Positions 60,991-64,000 of a stretch of 64,000 nucleotides of DNA are shown here, piece by piece. The notes under the pieces were generated by a model. The model was given only the letters and a program-made list of their open reading frames with translations, ran no database searches and was not told the DNA's origin. Origin of the DNA: Symsagittifera roscoffensis (taxonomy: Eukaryota > Xenacoelomorpha > Acoela > Convolutidae); the NCBI RefSeq assembly GCF_963678635.1, contig NC_087062.1, positions 34,013,651 to 34,077,650 on the forward strand, written 5' to 3'. Every line of letters begins with the position of its first letter. The stretch's first letter is position 1. Position numbers and translations under genes: made by a program.

Positions 60991-61930
60991 TCAAGACTGT
61001 TCTGGTCCAACACTGTCCCAGGACTTCTTTGGCACTGTCCCAAGACTGTTGACAAGTGTCTGAGCGGTGGGACCTCTTTCTTCTTCGTTATGGGGACTTC
61101 TTGATTCACTGTACTTTGTACCACCACTCAAGCTCTAGTAAAATTTTCCCAAAAACCCTCTCTTAAAAGCCAAATGCTGCCCCCCCTTTTTCTTATTTCT
61201 TTTTAATTACCTCTCTTTCAATGTTCCAAGCAACTTGAGACCAAAACCTGTGCGCAGGTATCTTGTGATCACCTGTTCGTATAAAAACTAAACACAAATC
61301 CTCACCAAAATGCAACAAAAATCCAAGCTAGAAAAAGTAATAAAAACGGAAAGATGAGCCCACCTAAAATTCAAAGGTGACAAATGTCTACCTTCTATCG
61401 AAAAAATGTCTGGTACCTAATTGCCACGCGTTTCCTTCCCCCCTGCTAGCGATCTTATGGGGTATCACAAAAACTGTCTATGTCCGTTCCCCCCTACCGA
61501 TCCGACCAGGGTACCTACCTTAACCTAATTCCAATTTTGGATATCCGCTTCCTATGACCAACGCGTGTAAATGACTAATGTAACTAAATCAACGATGTCG
61601 ACTAATTAGTTACTCTAATTTCCCCCCTTTTTACAATTTACAACCGCTCACTTCTAACTTAACCAGCCCCCCTTCTAACCTCCCCCCTTTTTAGCCCCCC
61701 TTCTTAAGCCTAAAATTACCTTAAGCGCCGGGTGCTAAACCTCTCAAGAGAAAACCGTAGACCTGTCTCCAGGCCTGCTCAAGTAAAAACGTTTCTCAAA
61801 ACCGGGGGATATCGCTTATCCAATTTTACACTTATTTCCTATAATGTAATGTGAATTTTAACGATACCCGTTCTGCCCAACTTGAGAACTCGAGAACTGC
61901 CAAATCCTTCTTGGCTACTTTCCGACTCGA

Positions 61931-62110
61931 CTGGTCACCTCTTCCAGTCCAGTCTCCTATTGGTTCAGCTCAAGTGCTCCTGAACCACTTTCCCACTCGG
62001 CTGGTCACCTCTTCCAGTCAAGTCTCCTATTGGTTCAGCTCAAGTGCTCCTGAACCACTTTCCCACTCGGCTGGTCACCTCTTCCAGTCAAGTCTCCTAT
62101 TGGTTCAGCT
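61931..62110. repeat. 70-bp direct repeat, about 2.6 copies
   Basis: CTGGTCACCTCTTCCAGTC starts at 61931, 62001 and 62071. The units are almost identical (one Cys-to-Ala codon-like CC/CA change in the first) and each carries CAGCTCAAGTGCTCC except the last, truncated one. Confidence 0.92.
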
Positions 62111-62576
62111 AAGTTCCAAGCTATCTGAAAACCCTTGACAACGCCCCACACTCGGGCTCTTTATTAAGGTTACTGGGTTAAATTACTAGGTTGATCGAAA
62201 CGATCTAACTTGTAAAACAGTATGGGTATACTATTTAATTAATATAAAGGTTTGATCCAACTAATCTGGTGTCAAAGTCACTGTCTTTTTTCGTTTTATG
62301 GTTTTTGTTCCTTTTTCTATTCTTTTTTGGTTTTTGTTTTGCTTTTTGTCTTTTTGCTCGTGTTTTTGTCCCCCTAGTTGCCCCTTTACTCGGTTAGCTA
62401 AGCCTCGTTCGGAGAGCGTACCAGGAAGTTTTCTCGAGTTTTCTTAAAAAGCTATCACGGTACAACCGGAAGGTTTGCACGTTCCTGTCGAACCGCACCG
62501 CCGGTACTCTAGAATGGGCATTCAGCCCGAAGCTGTCTCAAGTGGGTTCGACTCCGTAGTCTTGATGTCGTAAACA

Positions 62577-62589
62577 CCCAGGAGCGCCA
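62577..62589 (-). other. Candidate primer-binding site
   Basis: In element sense the LTR end (TTACA) is followed after 11 bases by TGGCGCTCCTGGG, which begins with the TGG that pairs with a tRNA CCA end. Further in, GGAGTCGAACCCAC (62556-62543) is complementary to a tRNA T-arm (GTGGGTTCGACTCC). The spacing from the LTR is longer than usual and the tRNA was not identified. Confidence 0.4.
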
Positions 62590-62600
62590 TAAAAACACTA

Positions 62601-63509
62601 TGTAACATTCGTATACTGCAGTCACACATGAGGCTTAAGAAAAATAGGCCCTATAACCATTAGCTCAAGAGTCAGGGACACTATCTCTTGTGTTTTTCTA
62701 CCTCAAATCAGTCGGAGCCAATTCGGTTCGTTTGTGACATGAGACTACGACCCGTTACAGCTTAAAGGCTACTACTAAAATATCCCCCCACTCTAGAATT
62801 AAGAACGTCCTCATACTCAGGTCTCTAGATACCCAAAATACATGAACGCCGTTAAAAACCGGGTTGGAACAATCCGTTACGTTACTTTTTATTAGACAGT
62901 GGAACTTTGATCCATTTCAGATGGATCAACCTAAAACTCGCCTTACCTCAACATAACAATTATAAAACACACTCTAGAAATTTAAATTAGTACTCACATT
63001 GTAGCACGCTCAAGAATTGGGAGTAATCAAGTCGGTAATCAACTCGAGAATTAAATAATGTAACTAAAATGAGTTTAATGTTTGTCAGTTTTAACAACAA
63101 GAACAAGTTTGTACTCTAGGCTATAGTTTCTCGTGAACCATTGGGACACTCAAGCTCTCCAAATTTCCACCGAAGGTTCACTCTAGTCCAGTTTAGAATA
63201 ATACTCCAGTCAAGTCACAATAATACAGTTCGTGGGAATACGCTTCTTTCTGTTTCGAATGGGACAGCTCTACTCTAGATTATTACTGTGACGGAAATTG
63301 CGAATAGCAATTTCCTACTGATTTATCTTGCAACTTTCCCGCGATTGTCACTCGATTGTTCTGACTTCTCTTTTTTGACTTTCAGTTATCGCGAGAAAAT
63401 CGTGCATGAAAGGCTCCATTCGAATTTTTGAAAAATTAAATTTCACCCCAAAATTAAGTGTTTTTTGCTTCTCTCAAGGTCAAACTTCCAAATATGACCG
63501 ACTGGCACA
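62601..63509 (-). repeat. 5' LTR (909 bp)
   Basis: Partner of 25919-26819 in direct orientation, same TG...CA ends. It drives transcription leftward into the leader and ORF1. The flank beyond it (63510 onward) resumes the split protease-linker remnant. Confidence 0.95.
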
Positions 63510-63890
63510 CTACTAGTAGTTCATGTCTGCTGGGTACTTGTTCTTTTCTTGCTGCTTCTGCAAAGTTTTGGAAACCGCTCATTGTTTGTGCTGATATAGG
63601 TAGCGCCGTCCGATGTTCCGTGCTGTACAGCTATTGTTCGCCAATGTTTAGAATACAATATTGATCTATCATGAAATCCACACCAACAAGGCAGTGTGAG
63701 CAGGGTAAACGCTGGACAATCAGGAAAACCTTGAAGTCTCCCAAAACCAGCGGGAAATTATTCAAAATAAATAAACGAATCTAACCTTAATGTTTTATAA
63801 TCAAAGCTAATTTCTGTAATTTACCGTGACTACTTCAAGAGGTATGATTTCAAGAAAAACTGAGCTTTTGAAACTTGAATATGCTTACTT

Positions 63891-63919
63891 CAACCGGTTA
63901 CTAACATAATAACCGGTTG
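63891..63919. repeat. 10-bp perfect inverted repeat
   Basis: Third copy of CAACCGGTTA / TAACCGGTTG, in the same place relative to the M repeat. Confidence 0.85.
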
Positions 63920-63953
63920 GAACAATAATTGCCAATCGGTTAGTTTGAATAAT

Positions 63954-64000
63954 TCCAACTGGTTTCGAGAGGATCAAGGTTTTTCTGATTGTCCCAGGAT
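63954..64000. repeat. Dispersed 235-bp repeat (M), copy 8, cut by window end
   Basis: CCAACTGGTTTCGAGAGG then TTTTTCTGATTGTCCCAGG, as at 9413 and 18379. Confidence 0.75.

Larger units (their letters stand above)
60123..62576 (-). other. 5' leader of giant element
   Basis: About 2.5 kb between the primer-binding region and ORF1, without a supported gene. It holds the G-rich minisatellite (60496-60990) and a 70-bp triple repeat (61931-62110). C-runs on the plus strand near 61438, 61618-61700 and 62370 are G-runs in the transcript. Confidence 0.6.
25919..63509 (-). mobile_element. Giant Ty3/Gypsy LTR retrotransposon, 37.6 kb, nested
   Basis: Two LTRs of 901 and 909 bp in direct orientation bound a minus-strand coding region with Gag, protease, RT, RNase H and integrase in Ty3/Gypsy order (integrase after RNase H). 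Read in its own sense the LTR starts TGTGCC and ends TTACA. The insertion splits copy III: the left flank ends AAACTCTA and the right flank begins CTACTAG, while unsplit copies read AAACTCTACTAGTAG, giving a shared CTA as the apparent target duplication. The element includes three extra tandem units of 4895 bp; without them it would be 22.9 kb. Base composition is visibly richer in GC than the flanks. Main ORFs are open, so it may be recent. Confidence 0.95.
63510..64000 (-). mobile_element. Copy III of degraded Gypsy-like element, right part
   Basis: Continues from 25918: the minus-strand frame SRHELLV here joins EFVIKDINGNN on the left flank, as in unsplit copies (SRYELLVEFVIKD). It includes the CLVGVDFMIDQYCIL protease end (63640-63690), the palindrome at 63891-63919, and the start of an M repeat (63954 to the window edge). 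Confidence 0.9.

Noticed and set aside
60588-61127. Pro/Arg/Ser-rich and Gly/Trp-rich ORFs of 117-154 codons
   Set aside because: Translations of the minisatellite in different frames.
62540-62570. GTGGGTTCGACTCC as a tRNA gene T-arm
   Set aside because: No A box or foldable cloverleaf around it, and the T-stem does not pair with the flanking bases; better explained as primer-complementary leader sequence.

Overview
The window is AT-rich, intron-bearing animal DNA, probably from an invertebrate such as a nematode; I cannot name the species. The only recognisable host gene piece is the first coding exon of translation initiation factor eIF3g at 19153-19407, with a pyrimidine-tract acceptor just before its ATG and a clean donor after it. 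Nearly everything else is repetitive: two (ATGT)n microsatellites, a degraded non-LTR (LINE) reverse transcriptase fragment, several copies of a defective Ty3/Gypsy-like composite, and one very large Ty3/Gypsy LTR element nested in one of those copies.

Layout. 1-236 may hold a coding exon on the minus strand, followed by AT-rich DNA. A microsatellite (1829-2847) and a 200-N gap (2888-3087) lead into copy I (3088-9651) of a 6.56 kb segment. After a second microsatellite (9653-10384) and a LINE fragment (about 11030-12035) comes copy II (12044-18612), almost identical to copy I. Both copies carry a short exon-like block resembling the glycosyltransferase part of lysyl hydroxylases/GT25 proteins, and minus-strand remnants of a Gypsy-like pol (protease end, RT thumb, RNase H end, integrase). 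The eIF3g exon follows at 19.1 kb. Copy III (20863-25918, resuming at 63510) keeps 2.67 kb of integrase and downstream sequence that copies I and II lack.

The main object is 25919-63509: a 37.6 kb minus-strand LTR element inserted in the protease-linker region of copy III. Its LTRs (63509-62601 and 26819-25919) are about 0.9 kb, begin TG and end CA, and differ at only about a dozen places. In its own 5'-to-3' order it has a 2.5 kb leader with a 70-bp triple repeat and a G-rich 14-bp minisatellite; ORF1 (charged, coiled-coil-like); Gag-protease with two zinc knuckles; an in-frame UAG; Pol (RT, RNase H, integrase, GPY/F-like tail and a C-terminal macro-like domain); a 1853-aa ORF with coiled coil, a complete SGNH/GDSL esterase-like motif set and a second degenerate SGNH-like domain; and three further ORFs sharing one frame split by two UGA codons. 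No env-like ORF is seen.

The middle of the element, from the second Gag zinc knuckle to the second catalytic Asp of integrase, is present as four head-to-tail units of exactly 4895 bp (38560-58139). Only the outer ends are complete: the first unit has the full Gag and the last has the full Pol. Without the three extra units the element would be about 22.9 kb, still giant for Ty3/Gypsy. The combination of giant size, apparent stop readthrough, macro-like and SGNH accessory domains, and internal tandem amplification is the most unusual thing here.
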